Source of the DNA: an uncultured Alphaproteobacteria bacterium
GTDB taxonomy: Bacteria; Pseudomonadota; Alphaproteobacteria; HIMB59
Assembly (NCBI GenBank): GCA_902521465.1
Contig: CABYRL010000003.1
Location: 1 to 64,000 of the forward strand
DNA length: 64,000 nucleotides
Direction of reading: 5' to 3'
Of this stretch, positions 1 to 10,075 are shown in pieces. How positions within the stretch are numbered: the first letter of the stretch is position 1; the number at the start of each line of letters is the position of its first letter. The notes beneath the pieces are model-generated. The model was not told the DNA's origin, searched no databases, and saw only the letters and a list, made by a program, of their open reading frames with translations. The position numbers and the translations under genes are program-made.

Positions 1-1
1 T

Positions 2-709
2 AGAAAAGTCAATAAATCCTATCAAACGCAAATAGCTGTTGTTGAAACTATTTTAAAAAATAATCAATCTATTCTATATAGAAGTAATCCTTGCGACCTG
101 CAACTTAATAAAGATGATATTAATAAAATTAACTTCAATAATTACTCTGCTGTATTCATCTCTGGAACTGCGCTTTCAGGAGAGCCGTCAAGGAATGCTG
201 TTTTGGTTGCCTCAAAACTAACTTCAGATCTCAAGATACCATTAATAATCGATCTTGATTATCGGCCTTACAACTGGGAGTCTGATACAATCAAATCAGA
301 TGTATATAAGGAAATCATGAATGAAATGGATATTATTATTGGAAACGATTTAGAATTTAATGTGGCTGATAATTCAACAAATGGACTTGAGTTAGCAAAA
401 GTGTATATTAAAAAAAAACCATCAGTGATTGTCTATAAAATGGGCGAAGAGGGATCCAAAGTATTTACTAAAGAAAATGAGATTCAATACGGTACATTTA
501 ATGTCGAAGCTATTAAACCTACGGGTGCAGGAGACGCATTCAATGGAGGTTTTATAAGCTCCCTATACAATGGCCTTAGTTTAGAGGATGCAGTAATTCG
601 GGGTTCCGCAAATGCTGCAATAGTTGTAACAAGAGTAGGATGTTCCTCAGCTATGCCAAATAATCAGGAATTAGAAAAATTTATTAACCAAAATCAAAAG
701 GAGTTATAG
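2..709 (+). CDS. iolC: PfkB-family carbohydrate kinase, probable 5-dehydro-2-deoxygluconokinase (5' end outside window)
   Basis: Frame stays open from the window start; C-terminal PfkB signature PTGAGDAFNGGF; directly followed by iolB and an iolJ-like aldolase. Confidence 0.75.
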   Translation, partial: RKVNKSYQTQIAVVETILKNNQSILYRSNPCDLQLNKDDINKINFNNYSAVFISGTALSGEPSRNAVLVASKLTSDLKIPLIIDLDYRPYNWESDTIKSDVYKEIMNEMDIIIGNDLEFNVADNSTNGLELAKVYIKKKPSVIVYKMGEEGSKVFTKENEIQYGTFNVEAIKPTGAGDAFNGGFISSLYNGLSLEDAVIRGSANAAIVVTRVGCSSAMPNNQELEKFINQNQKEL

Positions 710-1552
710 ATGCATATCCCTTATTCAGACAATAAAAATCAAGCTTTATTTGGAGAAACAAATAAAACAGTACCTTTAGTTTATTTTAATATTATCAATT
801 TAAAAAAAGGTGAGTCCTATGAATACCAACTAGCAAAACATGAAAGTAGCGTAGTTCCAGCAACAGGTATCGTCGAGATTACTGTGGAGGATAATAAGTT
901 AGGTCAGATTGGAAAAAGAACAACTGACGTGTGGGATGGTGAACCTGAGGGAAGTTATATTCCTACAAATTCAAAATGTAAAATTACTTGTTTATCCGAC
1001 TCGTCTGAGTGCTTCATAGCTGGTGGAATTTATGAAAAAAAATTAGAACCATTTCTTGTTTTAAAAGAAGAACTAGATGTTGTTCAATATGGCTCAGACG
1101 ATACTAAAACTCATAGAAAAATTAAACATATCTTGGGTGCGAAACATCATGATCAAGTTGGTCGATTATTAGTAAATGAATTATATACTGTTGGCGCTGG
1201 AGGGTGGTCAGGCTTTCCTCCTCATAAACACGACACAGATGATCTTCCTCAAGAAACACGTCATGATGAAGTTTATAATTATCGATTTAAACCAGGACAT
1301 GGTTTTGGTGTTCAAATTATGCAATCAGAAGATGAAAAAGAGGGTCACGGTTATCAACTTTTTAATGGCTCTACTATTGCAATTAATAAAGGATATCATC
1401 CATGTGTGGTTGCCCCAGGATATGAGATGTATTATTTTACAATCCTAGTAGGTCTTTCTCAAAGATCACTTATTCAATCTTTCCAAAAAACTCATGCTTA
1501 CCAATTAGAAACAATCCCAGGTATTAAGGATATGATAGCAAAATATAAATGA
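710..1552 (+). CDS. iolB: 5-deoxy-glucuronate isomerase
   Basis: 280 aa; IolB-like sequence (GGWSGFPPHKHDTDDLPQETRHDEVYNYRF); inositol operon context. Confidence 0.9.
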   Translation: MHIPYSDNKNQALFGETNKTVPLVYFNIINLKKGESYEYQLAKHESSVVPATGIVEITVEDNKLGQIGKRTTDVWDGEPEGSYIPTNSKCKITCLSDSSECFIAGGIYEKKLEPFLVLKEELDVVQYGSDDTKTHRKIKHILGAKHHDQVGRLLVNELYTVGAGGWSGFPPHKHDTDDLPQETRHDEVYNYRFKPGHGFGVQIMQSEDEKEGHGYQLFNGSTIAINKGYHPCVVAPGYEMYYFTILVGLSQRSLIQSFQKTHAYQLETIPGIKDMIAKYK

Positions 1553-2379
1553 CTATAGCTAGCCTCTCAGAAGTTTTACAAGAAGCAAAAAAAAATTATT
1601 ATGCCGTTGCAGGATTAGTAGTACTAGGTTGGGAAGATGCAAGATGTTATGCAGAAACAGCCGAAGAGCTCAAAGTGCCTGTAATTCTTCAAGCAGGACC
1701 AGGTTGTAGAGCAAATACACCTCTGCCAGTTTTAGGTAAAATGTTTAGATACTTGGCTGAGCAATCATCTAGTCCAATAGTTTGTCATTTAGATCATGGC
1801 TATACGAAAGAAGAGTGTTTACAGGCAATTGACAACGGATTCACATCTGTAATGTTTGATGGATCCAAGCTTTCACTTAATGAAAACGTTGATAAAACAA
1901 GTGAAATCGTTGAATTAGCCCATAAACAAAACATTTCCGTTGAGGGAGAAATTGGATTTGTTGGTTACAATGATGGTGCTAAGTCACAAAGCACAGATCC
2001 AGAAGAAGCGAAGACATTTGCTGAATTAACCAAATGTGATGCAATGGCCATCAGTGCAGGAAACGTACACTTACAGACAAACAAATCCTCTTCTATTAAT
2101 ATGCAAGTCATAAAGAAGATAGAAACCTTAACCGAAGTACCATTGGTGCTTCACGGAAGTAGCGGTATCGACGATACACTTAAAAGAACGATAGCAAATA
2201 CAACGAATGTTTGTAAGTTTAATATCGGCACTGAACTCAGAAAAACTTTCGGCGATACTTTAAGAGAGGAAATTGCAAAAGATCCAAATGCTTATGACCG
2301 TATTAAATTAATCAATTCAACTATTCCAAGATTAAAAGAAGTAACAAAAAAAGTTTTAGAGAATATTTCAAAAATTTAA
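1549..2379 (+). CDS. iolJ: Class II fructose-bisphosphate aldolase family, probable 6-phospho-5-dehydro-2-deoxygluconate aldolase
   Basis: Class II aldolase motifs (HLDHGYT, VEGEIG, LHGSSGI); ATGA overlap with iolB. Confidence 0.75.
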   Translation: MTIASLSEVLQEAKKNYYAVAGLVVLGWEDARCYAETAEELKVPVILQAGPGCRANTPLPVLGKMFRYLAEQSSSPIVCHLDHGYTKEECLQAIDNGFTSVMFDGSKLSLNENVDKTSEIVELAHKQNISVEGEIGFVGYNDGAKSQSTDPEEAKTFAELTKCDAMAISAGNVHLQTNKSSSINMQVIKKIETLTEVPLVLHGSSGIDDTLKRTIANTTNVCKFNIGTELRKTFGDTLREEIAKDPNAYDRIKLINSTIPRLKEVTKKVLENISKI

Positions 2380-2385
2380 TCATTA

Positions 2386-3339
2386 ATGATTAAATCACAC
2401 ACAATTGAAAATAAGTTTTTAAGAGTTAAGACTCTCAATATTGGTGCAACATTATTTGAAGTTTTTTATAAAAAGAAAAAAATCAATTTAATTCTTAATT
2501 TAGGAAATATCTCATCATATAAAAATAATAAAAATTACTTAGGCGCAACATGTGGCAGGTATGCAAATAGAATAAAAAAAGCTCAATTTCATATCAAAGG
2601 CGTAAAATACAAATTAACTAGAAATGAGGGAAAAAATATACTACATGGTGGTAAAAAAGGGTTTGACTCAAAAATTTGGCAAGTTAAGAGCTTCTCCAAA
2701 TCTCACATTAGCTATTATTGTATATCACCAGATAAAGATCAGGGTTTCCCAGGAGAATTATATTCCAGTTGTGATTACTCAATTGCAAATTCGACTCTCA
2801 AAATCAATATAAGTGCACAAACATCAAAAACTACTCACGTTAATTTGGTAAATCACGCCTATTGGAATTTAGATAAAATTAAAAAAGATATTTTTGATCA
2901 CTACGTCCAAATCAATTCAAATCAGTACTTAGAAAATGACTCTGAAAATATACCAACTGGTAGGGTAGTGAATGTAAAAGGAACACGTTTTGATTTTAAA
3001 AAATCAACTAGGATACGCGATAAATTTACTAATAAATTCAAGGGATTTGATGAAAATTTCATCATAAAAAAAAATTCTAAGTTTGCAGCTAAAATACAAT
3101 CACCAAAAAGCAATATATCGCTAAAAATTTTTTCAAATCAACCTGGTGTTCAATTTTATACTGGTCAGCATTTAAAATATTCTAGTAATCGAATTAAAAT
3201 TAAAAAATATCAAGGTATGTGTTTTGAAACTCAGGGTTTTCCAAACACACCCAATAATCGAAAATTTCCTTCAACGCAATTAAACCCATCACAAATTTAT
3301 AAACATCAAATGAAGTTTGAAATTGGAGAAATTAAATAA
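2386..3339 (+). CDS. galM: Aldose 1-epimerase (mutarotase)
   Basis: GATCGRYANRI, NLVNHAYWNL, PGVQFYTGQ motifs of the GalM family. Confidence 0.8.
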   Translation: MIKSHTIENKFLRVKTLNIGATLFEVFYKKKKINLILNLGNISSYKNNKNYLGATCGRYANRIKKAQFHIKGVKYKLTRNEGKNILHGGKKGFDSKIWQVKSFSKSHISYYCISPDKDQGFPGELYSSCDYSIANSTLKINISAQTSKTTHVNLVNHAYWNLDKIKKDIFDHYVQINSNQYLENDSENIPTGRVVNVKGTRFDFKKSTRIRDKFTNKFKGFDENFIIKKNSKFAAKIQSPKSNISLKIFSNQPGVQFYTGQHLKYSSNRIKIKKYQGMCFETQGFPNTPNNRKFPSTQLNPSQIYKHQMKFEIGEIK

Positions 3340-4344
3340 TTATTCGGCTTTTTCTCTTAATTTTATATTCAATGTATCAAAAAATATTTGAGGAACGCTA
3401 AAAGCAAAATTATTTAAAAAAGCAACCGAACTAACTTGTATTTGATTTCCATCTAGCAATGGATCTATAAACTTTGATATTTGAACTTTATCATCGACAT
3501 AATTCCAATCAAAAGTAGCGTGAACACCTTTACCCTCAATATCGTAAAGATTTACAAAAATTATAGTTCCATTATTGAGTGTAAACCTAGCTTTTAAATC
3601 TGGAGAGTTAGGTAATTCTGTCTTAAGTATAAAGCCATTATGTTGAAGATCAGTTAATATATTTTGAGCATCAATAATTTTATCATTATCAATTTCATTA
3701 AATTGAGAGGTCAAATTTGTATGTTTTAGCTCTCCTTCTTTGACACTTAAGTTAATCATATTTTGATTATAAATTTGAATTGATTGAATTTGAGATTTAC
3801 CAATATTTATTAAATCGGTGGGCACCCAGTAGAAATCAGATACATCGGCGCTTAAGTTTGTTGAAACCAAATAAGATTGATTAGACTCAGGAGCCTTTAT
3901 GTAAGATCCTGGGATATTATAATTATAAATACCAATATCTAGTGAATACAATACTACATCGTCTTCAGATTTTAATATTAATTGCATTTTATTTTCATCA
4001 TCTAGACCCAATTTGTATAAAAGATCTTCACGATTAGTTTTAGCATCTAAAATATTTGCTTCACGAAGTTGAATAAAAAACCTACTTAAAAGCTCAGTAT
4101 TTGCGGGAAAATTATTTGAGCTTGAAATAAGCCATTGATTATCAATGATTTCAATAACAGATTTTCCATTTTGATTAGAAAATTCAATGTATGCTATTTC
4201 TGGTAAAACATCATCAAAACTAGGAAATAATACTTCAGATGATGACTTGTTAGAGATATTTTTGCCATCAAAATACATACCAAGGGCAATAATTAAAAAT
4301 CCAAAAGATAGTAAAACCAATATTTTTAAATTTTTAATATACAT
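3340..4344 (-). CDS. DUF4340-type protein of a Gld-like ABC system
   Basis: One N-terminal TM plus beta-rich DUF4340-like sequence; directly downstream of GldG-like and GldF-like genes. Confidence 0.6.
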   Translation of the reverse strand: MYIKNLKILVLLSFGFLIIALGMYFDGKNISNKSSSEVLFPSFDDVLPEIAYIEFSNQNGKSVIEIIDNQWLISSSNNFPANTELLSRFFIQLREANILDAKTNREDLLYKLGLDDENKMQLILKSEDDVVLYSLDIGIYNYNIPGSYIKAPESNQSYLVSTNLSADVSDFYWVPTDLINIGKSQIQSIQIYNQNMINLSVKEGELKHTNLTSQFNEIDNDKIIDAQNILTDLQHNGFILKTELPNSPDLKARFTLNNGTIIFVNLYDIEGKGVHATFDWNYVDDKVQISKFIDPLLDGNQIQVSSVAFLNNFAFSVPQIFFDTLNIKLREKAE

Positions 4345-6180
4345 TTATCTGCTTTTTCTTTTTCTGATACCGAGCTGTCTTGGAATAAAAAACATTAGTA
4401 GAATTAAAAGAACAGGGATTAAAAAAGTATTTAATATGTTTATTTGATTTGCTAATCGATCTATGTCTTTACTTAAATTTCTTCTAACTTCTCTTAGTTG
4501 TTTACGAGTATTTTCTACTTGTAATTGAAAATTTGCCAATTCCATTAATTGTTTGTCAGACAAATTGACACTTTCTACATCTCTACCGCCTGATAAATTT
4601 TGAATTTGATTTAATGTATTATCAAGTTGAGCTTGTAATTGCTGTTCTTGTCCTAGATACATCTGTTCTGCTTCTGCTTGAAGTTTTTGAACTACAACAA
4701 ACGGTCTAAATGGAGCTTCTTTGTTTCTCAGATCAATAAATTCATCATAACCTGTCATTGAGTCAAACACATTTGTAACTAAACTTCCATTATCAGATGT
4801 CGCCTCTATTACATTGGTATCTAAAAACTTTTGAATTCTTGCCCAAAAAGCATTTCTTATAAAATCAGCGTCACTGAAAACTACCACATTTATATTTTTT
4901 GAGGATATTTCTAAATGATTATCATTTTTAAATTCAAAATCATTAAAATTACTTTTTGCGATACCACTTAATTTTACACCAAAGTCATAGCTAATACCTG
5001 TTGGCTGAAAATTATTAATGAGCTTAATTGGATCATGTACCTCTTTCATAGGTAAATCCATTGTTACCTCACTGGAGGACATAATAGGAATGTAAGAAAT
5101 TTCACTTTCATCATTTAATGGGGAAAGACCACCCGGAGACACAAGTCTAATTAAAGATAAACCGTCTCCAATTTCTTCAGCTTGATTGATGAACTGTCCT
5201 CTGACTTCAGGCCAATTCAATTTCAACATAGTTTGCAAAGATGTATTTTCAGTTATGTTTTGTTGTGTTTGCAGTCTTGTTGCTTGAGCACCATCTAAAA
5301 TAACATTGCTATTATAGTTAATATTGAGGGTTTTTAAGACATTTTCTAAATTTGATGATTTATTTGAATGGTCATTTTTCTCAAAAAATGGATCAACAAA
5401 AATAACTGATTTTCCCCCATTCAAGATAAATTGTTCAACTGCATATTCAGTTTTGTCACTAATATCAGAAGGGTGATAAACTATTAATAAGTCTATACCT
5501 TCAAAACTCTCTATGTCTGTATCTAAAAACTCAAAATCATAAAAATAACTAAGCTCCTCAAGTATTGTGTATTCTCCTTGTCCAAGTTGATTATTTGGCA
5601 TCATTGGCGGTGTAGTGTCCACCCATGATAAAAAACCAATCATTGGTTTTTTTGATCTATTAAGTTTGTATACAATGTCAGTTAATTGTTTTTCTAATGT
5701 GCCAGCTTTTGAGGGATCAAAAAAGGGAACAGTTTCTATGTCATCTGTTGTATTTGAAGCAATTAATCCAAAATATACTTTGGACCCTTCTTGATCTATA
5801 GGAAAACCCTGCACACCATATCTATTTACATAATCTTCATCATCTGAATAAGGCTCTGGTTCAATAAAGTTTAATTCAATTTTACCTGAGGCTAGATCTG
5901 AATATCTGTTTAATAGACCTTGAACTTGATTAGCGTAATTTTGAATAATTGGAATATTTTTAGATAAGTCTCTGCTATACACAAAAGTAATTTTTATTGG
6001 CTCTTCTATTTCGTCTATAACTCTCTTAGTACCACTTGAAAGAGTAAAAGTTTTGGTAGAGGTAAAATCAACTCCCAAATTAAAGTTGATTTTTTGGATT
6101 ATAAAATTAAAGGACAAAAATAAAATAACAGTGCTTAGTATAGATACTATAAGATAGTTTTTTTGTAAAAATTTATTCAT
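4345..6180 (-). CDS. GldG-like ABC-type auxiliary component
   Basis: GldG family features (DFTSTKTFTLSSGTKRVIDEIEEPIKI; C-terminal TM and IPRQLGIRKRKSR). Start set to MNKFLQKNYL, overlapping the upstream stop (TAATG). Confidence 0.7.
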   Translation of the reverse strand: MNKFLQKNYLIVSILSTVILFLSFNFIIQKINFNLGVDFTSTKTFTLSSGTKRVIDEIEEPIKITFVYSRDLSKNIPIIQNYANQVQGLLNRYSDLASGKIELNFIEPEPYSDDEDYVNRYGVQGFPIDQEGSKVYFGLIASNTTDDIETVPFFDPSKAGTLEKQLTDIVYKLNRSKKPMIGFLSWVDTTPPMMPNNQLGQGEYTILEELSYFYDFEFLDTDIESFEGIDLLIVYHPSDISDKTEYAVEQFILNGGKSVIFVDPFFEKNDHSNKSSNLENVLKTLNINYNSNVILDGAQATRLQTQQNITENTSLQTMLKLNWPEVRGQFINQAEEIGDGLSLIRLVSPGGLSPLNDESEISYIPIMSSSEVTMDLPMKEVHDPIKLINNFQPTGISYDFGVKLSGIAKSNFNDFEFKNDNHLEISSKNINVVVFSDADFIRNAFWARIQKFLDTNVIEATSDNGSLVTNVFDSMTGYDEFIDLRNKEAPFRPFVVVQKLQAEAEQMYLGQEQQLQAQLDNTLNQIQNLSGGRDVESVNLSDKQLMELANFQLQVENTRKQLREVRRNLSKDIDRLANQINILNTFLIPVLLILLMFFIPRQLGIRKRKSR

Positions 6181-6899
6181 TAGTCTCGATTTAAAAATTT
6201 TATAATTGTTAAATAATTCCAAAGAGCAATAAAGGATAAAAAGAAAAACAATCCTTTAATTGAGAAGAAACCCGTTTGGATACTTGAGAAGTGAGTCAAA
6301 AAGCTAAAACTAGAAATGAGTTCTACTATTTCAATAGGTAAAATCCCAGTTATAAAATTAATCATAAGAGGAAACCCACTTATGGTAAAAAGAAATGAGA
6401 CTAAAATAGATAAAATAAAGGCAATTATTTGATTGTTAGTTAACGAAGAAAAGAAAATTCCAAGAGAGACATAAGCACCTGCCATGATAATAACACCAAG
6501 ATATTGGCCAATAATTACAAGGTTATCAGGGTTTCCAAGATAATTTACTGTAATCCAAATAGGAAATGTCAAAACAACAGAGAATACAACAAAAGCCCAA
6601 GTTGCAAAAAATTTACTCAACACTATCTTCCACAAAGGAATTGGCAAAGTCATTAATAATTCAATAGTACCAAGTCTCTTTTCCTCGGACCAACTTTTCA
6701 TAGTAACTGCAGAGACAAAGAAAATAAAAACCCATGGAATAAAACTAAAAAAAACCGTTAAGTCTGCAACTCCTGAGGAAAAAAACGAGCCAAAATAAAA
6801 TGTCAAGGACATAGAGGTCAAAATAAATATTGCAGTAAAAATATAGGCAACAGGAGTAATGAAATATAATTTAAGTTCTCTTTTAATTAGCGCCAACAT
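6180..6899 (-). CDS. ABC transporter permease, GldF/ABC-2 type
   Basis: ABC-2 motif KSWSEEKRLGTIELLMTLPI; six predicted TMs. Confidence 0.8.
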   Translation of the reverse strand: MLALIKRELKLYFITPVAYIFTAIFILTSMSLTFYFGSFFSSGVADLTVFFSFIPWVFIFFVSAVTMKSWSEEKRLGTIELLMTLPIPLWKIVLSKFFATWAFVVFSVVLTFPIWITVNYLGNPDNLVIIGQYLGVIIMAGAYVSLGIFFSSLTNNQIIAFILSILVSFLFTISGFPLMINFITGILPIEIVELISSFSFLTHFSSIQTGFFSIKGLFFFLSFIALWNYLTIIKFLNRD

Positions 6900-7600
6900 T
6901 AGCTTACTAACTTTCTAAATTTTTCATCTAGGGATTTACCAATTTTTTTCTTAAGCTGTGCTGGAGTTCCCTCAAAGACTTTTTGTCCATCATTAATAAT
7001 AAGACACTTATTACAAACCTCTGGGACTTCATCAAGAATGTGTGTAGAAATTATAATTGCTTTTGTTTTAGATAATTTTTTAATTAATTTTCTTACTTCA
7101 AATTTTTGAAGGGGATCTAATCCATCAGTCGGCTCATCTAAGATCAGTAATTTGGGATTATGTATAAGAGCCTGTGCAATTCCAACACGTCTTTTAAAAC
7201 CTTTTGATAATGTTTCAATGGGAACATCTTTTACTTCTTCTAGTTGTAGATCATTAATTACTTTTTTGATTGCTGCTTTTGAATTTTTTAAATTTCTTAC
7301 CTGGCAAACGTAGTCTAGATAAAGATATGGTGAAAAGTCCAAATAAAGGGGAACACCTTCAGGTAAGTAGCCAATCATTGACTTTGTGTGAATGGGATCT
7401 ATTTCAATGTCCTTATTGTTTATGATAACGTTTCCGCTGTCAGATTTCAGATAACCTGTTATTACCCTCATAGAAGTTGTTTTGCCAGCACCATTAGGTC
7501 CAAGGAACCCCATCACATCACCAACTTTGACCTCAAAAGAGAGTTTATTAATGGCAGTAAAATCGCCAAAATTTTTAGAAATATCTATTACACTTAACAT
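6899..7600 (-). CDS. ABC transporter ATP-binding protein, GldA-like
   Basis: Walker A GPNGAGKTT, signature LSKGFKRR, Walker B LLILDEPTDGLDP. Confidence 0.9.
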   Translation of the reverse strand: MLSVIDISKNFGDFTAINKLSFEVKVGDVMGFLGPNGAGKTTSMRVITGYLKSDSGNVIINNKDIEIDPIHTKSMIGYLPEGVPLYLDFSPYLYLDYVCQVRNLKNSKAAIKKVINDLQLEEVKDVPIETLSKGFKRRVGIAQALIHNPKLLILDEPTDGLDPLQKFEVRKLIKKLSKTKAIIISTHILDEVPEVCNKCLIINDGQKVFEGTPAQLKKKIGKSLDEKFRKLVS

Positions 7601-7674
7601 TTTTTCATATTATTTAGTTTAAAATCTTAATAATTCAAGATGATAAATTTACCATCTCTTATCAGATGAAGTTT

Positions 7675-8838
7675 TTACCATGCAGACCTATAAATATCAA
7701 AAGCATCTTTTTCAGATATTTCTCTTGGATTATTGATTAGTAATCGGGTTTGTTTCATAGCATCTCTAGCCATTGTTTCGCATGCAGTTTCAGGGATGTC
7801 GAGATCTCTTAATCTTTGTTCTAAACCTAATTCGTTTGATAGATCTGACAACTTTTCAATGAATTTTGAAGAAATATCTTGAGTGCTGGTGCTTGTATCA
7901 ATATCTGGAAAAACAATTGGGGCTATTTCACTGTAAAGTTTTGATGCATTTTGATCAGATATATTAAATCTTAAGACATATGGCAGGACAAGTGCGTTGG
8001 AAAGACCGTGAGGGACATGATAAGTTCCTCCAATCGGATATGCCAAAGCATGAACTCCGGCAACTGGAGAGTTTCCAAAGGAGACACCTGCTAACATAGA
8101 GCCAACAAGCATATTTGATCTTGCTTCAATATCCTTTCCGTTAATGACAGCTTGTCTTATAGAACTACCTAAAAGCTTCAATGCTTCCTTTGCAAGTGTT
8201 TGGGAGATCAAATTATTGTTCACACTTTTTGAAGCATAAGACTCTATCGCGTGGACCATTGCATCAATACCGGTAGCAGCAGTAATGTGAGGGGGAAGAC
8301 CGAGTGTTAATGATGGATCAAGAATTGCAAGGTCTGGAAGTATAATAGGAGAGGAAACTCCTTTTTTTTCTAAATCTTCTTGTGTGATAATAGAAATTGG
8401 AGTTACTTCAGAACCAGTACCAGAAGTTGTTGGGTAAAGTGCAAGAGGGAGCCTAGGCCCTTTAGCATTAGCCACTCCCCAAGCTTCATGAATATTTTCG
8501 TTTGAGCCAATCAAAAGTGCAGTTAATTTCGATACGTCCATTGATGATCCACCACCAAATCCAATTACACCTGTTGCATCAAAATCTCTTCCCTGTTGTA
8601 CACAACTCATAAGTGTTTTTATAGATGGGTCAGCTTCAACATTATCAAAAATTAAAATTTCAGAGTATTTTTGAAGCTCAGTAATTGTTTTTTCGTGTAA
8701 CCCAATTTTTACTAAACCCGGATCAGTTACAAATAGTATTTTGTTACCAAGTTTTTTAGAAACTTCCTCTGCTGTGCCTACTGAATAGTCACTTCCAAAT
8801 CTTATTCCAGGAGTAGTGTTGAATTGAAACGCTTTCAC
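7675..8838 (-). CDS. Iron-containing alcohol dehydrogenase
   Basis: GFGGGSSMDVSKL, TTSGTGSEVTP, DAMVHAIESY, HGLSNALVLP motifs. Confidence 0.9.
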   Translation of the reverse strand: MKAFQFNTTPGIRFGSDYSVGTAEEVSKKLGNKILFVTDPGLVKIGLHEKTITELQKYSEILIFDNVEADPSIKTLMSCVQQGRDFDATGVIGFGGGSSMDVSKLTALLIGSNENIHEAWGVANAKGPRLPLALYPTTSGTGSEVTPISIITQEDLEKKGVSSPIILPDLAILDPSLTLGLPPHITAATGIDAMVHAIESYASKSVNNNLISQTLAKEALKLLGSSIRQAVINGKDIEARSNMLVGSMLAGVSFGNSPVAGVHALAYPIGGTYHVPHGLSNALVLPYVLRFNISDQNASKLYSEIAPIVFPDIDTSTSTQDISSKFIEKLSDLSNELGLEQRLRDLDIPETACETMARDAMKQTRLLINNPREISEKDAFDIYRSAW

Positions 8839-8967
8839 GATAGCAATATAGACGATATGAGGTTTATTTCCTATATAATTTTACCAAACCTATTCTGAGC
8901 ACCTATCAACCCACAACTTTTTTTTAATAAGGCTTTCTTAAGAGTTTTTTATTTTTATACTTGAATT

Positions 8968-9606
8968 GTGTCTAAGGTTATTACCATCGCTCAACAAAAA
9001 GGAGGGTCTGGAAAAACTACTATAGCTGCCAATTTAGCTGCTGTTTATTCTTTAAAAAATAATTTATCCACGACCTTACTCGACACAGACCCTCAAGGCA
9101 GTTTAGGTAAGTGGTTTCTTACCAGAAATGAAAAACTTAAGAATAAAAATATGATTCAGTTTAAAACAGCAAGCCTCTGGGGCGCGCAGTATGAGGCTAA
9201 AACGCTTAAAGAAAAATCTGATTTAGTAATAATTGATACTCCTCCCAAAATTGACGCTGATGGAAGACCAGCAATTGAAATAGCTGACCTTGTCATTATA
9301 CCGATATCTCCCTCTCAAGTGGATTTTTGGGCCACGGAGTCCATAATTGAATTAGCAAAAAGAGAAAAAAGAGAGATATTAATACTCATTAATAGAGCAA
9401 ATGCAAAATCTAAACTTATTCAAGAAGCACATAAATTTGTTAATAAAATGAATGTTAAAAAAGCAAAGACGATTTTGGGTAATAGACAAATATTTGTATC
9501 AACTATGGGATTAGGGTTAACAGTAGTAGAAAAACAAAGAACTGGAAAAGGGTGTTTAGAAATGTTGGCTCTAGCAAAAGAGATACAGTCATTCTTAAAA
9601 TTTTAA
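8968..9606 (+). CDS. ParA/MinD-family ATPase
   Basis: Deviant Walker A QQKGGSGKTT, LLDTDPQGS, VIIDTPP; no ParB nearby. Confidence 0.85.
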   Translation: MSKVITIAQQKGGSGKTTIAANLAAVYSLKNNLSTTLLDTDPQGSLGKWFLTRNEKLKNKNMIQFKTASLWGAQYEAKTLKEKSDLVIIDTPPKIDADGRPAIEIADLVIIPISPSQVDFWATESIIELAKREKREILILINRANAKSKLIQEAHKFVNKMNVKKAKTILGNRQIFVSTMGLGLTVVEKQRTGKGCLEMLALAKEIQSFLKF

Positions 9607-9621
9607 ATTTTAATAAATTAT

Positions 9622-10071
9622 ATGAATGAAGAAATAGATAATGAACAACTCCATGACATATGCTCAAGATTATTGAAAGGTTTTATTAATTGGATTGAAA
9701 TAAATGATAGTAAAGAAAAAGCATCAATTCTCGATAATGCATTCCAATTTAAAACATCTATCTTAGAACAAGATAAATCAACACTTCAAAAAAAATACTT
9801 TATATCACCACAGAATTTATCAAAAAAAGAAGCTGATGCTCTCTTACTACAGTGGAAAGATACTTTTTCCACATTAGTTAATTCAAATGTCGATAGACTA
9901 TCAAAGGACTCTTTTAAGATATGGTTTTTAAGCTTAGCATCATATTCGATCCCAGAATTAGAAAAGGATGCAAACGAACTATGGTCAAAACTTTTAGAGG
10001 GTGTTGAATATTGTCATAAATTTTCTATCAAAGATGTTCCATATCCGCTCAACACTATTTCAAAGAACTAA
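9622..10071 (+). CDS. Hypothetical protein, possibly co-transcribed with the ParA-like gene
   Basis: 149 aa ORF, 15 bp after the ParA-like stop, same strand. Confidence 0.6.
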   Translation: MNEEIDNEQLHDICSRLLKGFINWIEINDSKEKASILDNAFQFKTSILEQDKSTLQKKYFISPQNLSKKEADALLLQWKDTFSTLVNSNVDRLSKDSFKIWFLSLASYSIPELEKDANELWSKLLEGVEYCHKFSIKDVPYPLNTISKN

Positions 10072-10075
10072 ATCA

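Noticed and set aside
1176-1448. 90-aa ORF inside iolB
   Set aside because: Out-of-frame overlap with a well supported gene; same reasoning for the internal or antisense ORFs at 2624, 2922, 4187, 7388, 10868, 11166, 12274, 12572, 14563, 15363, 16020, 19575, 22051, 23648, 24072, 26134, 28510, 28927, 29442, 31544, 32006, 33503, 37929, 40421, 42632, 43014, 43962, 45932, 46854, 50299, 54243, 55309, 57955, 59525 and 63595
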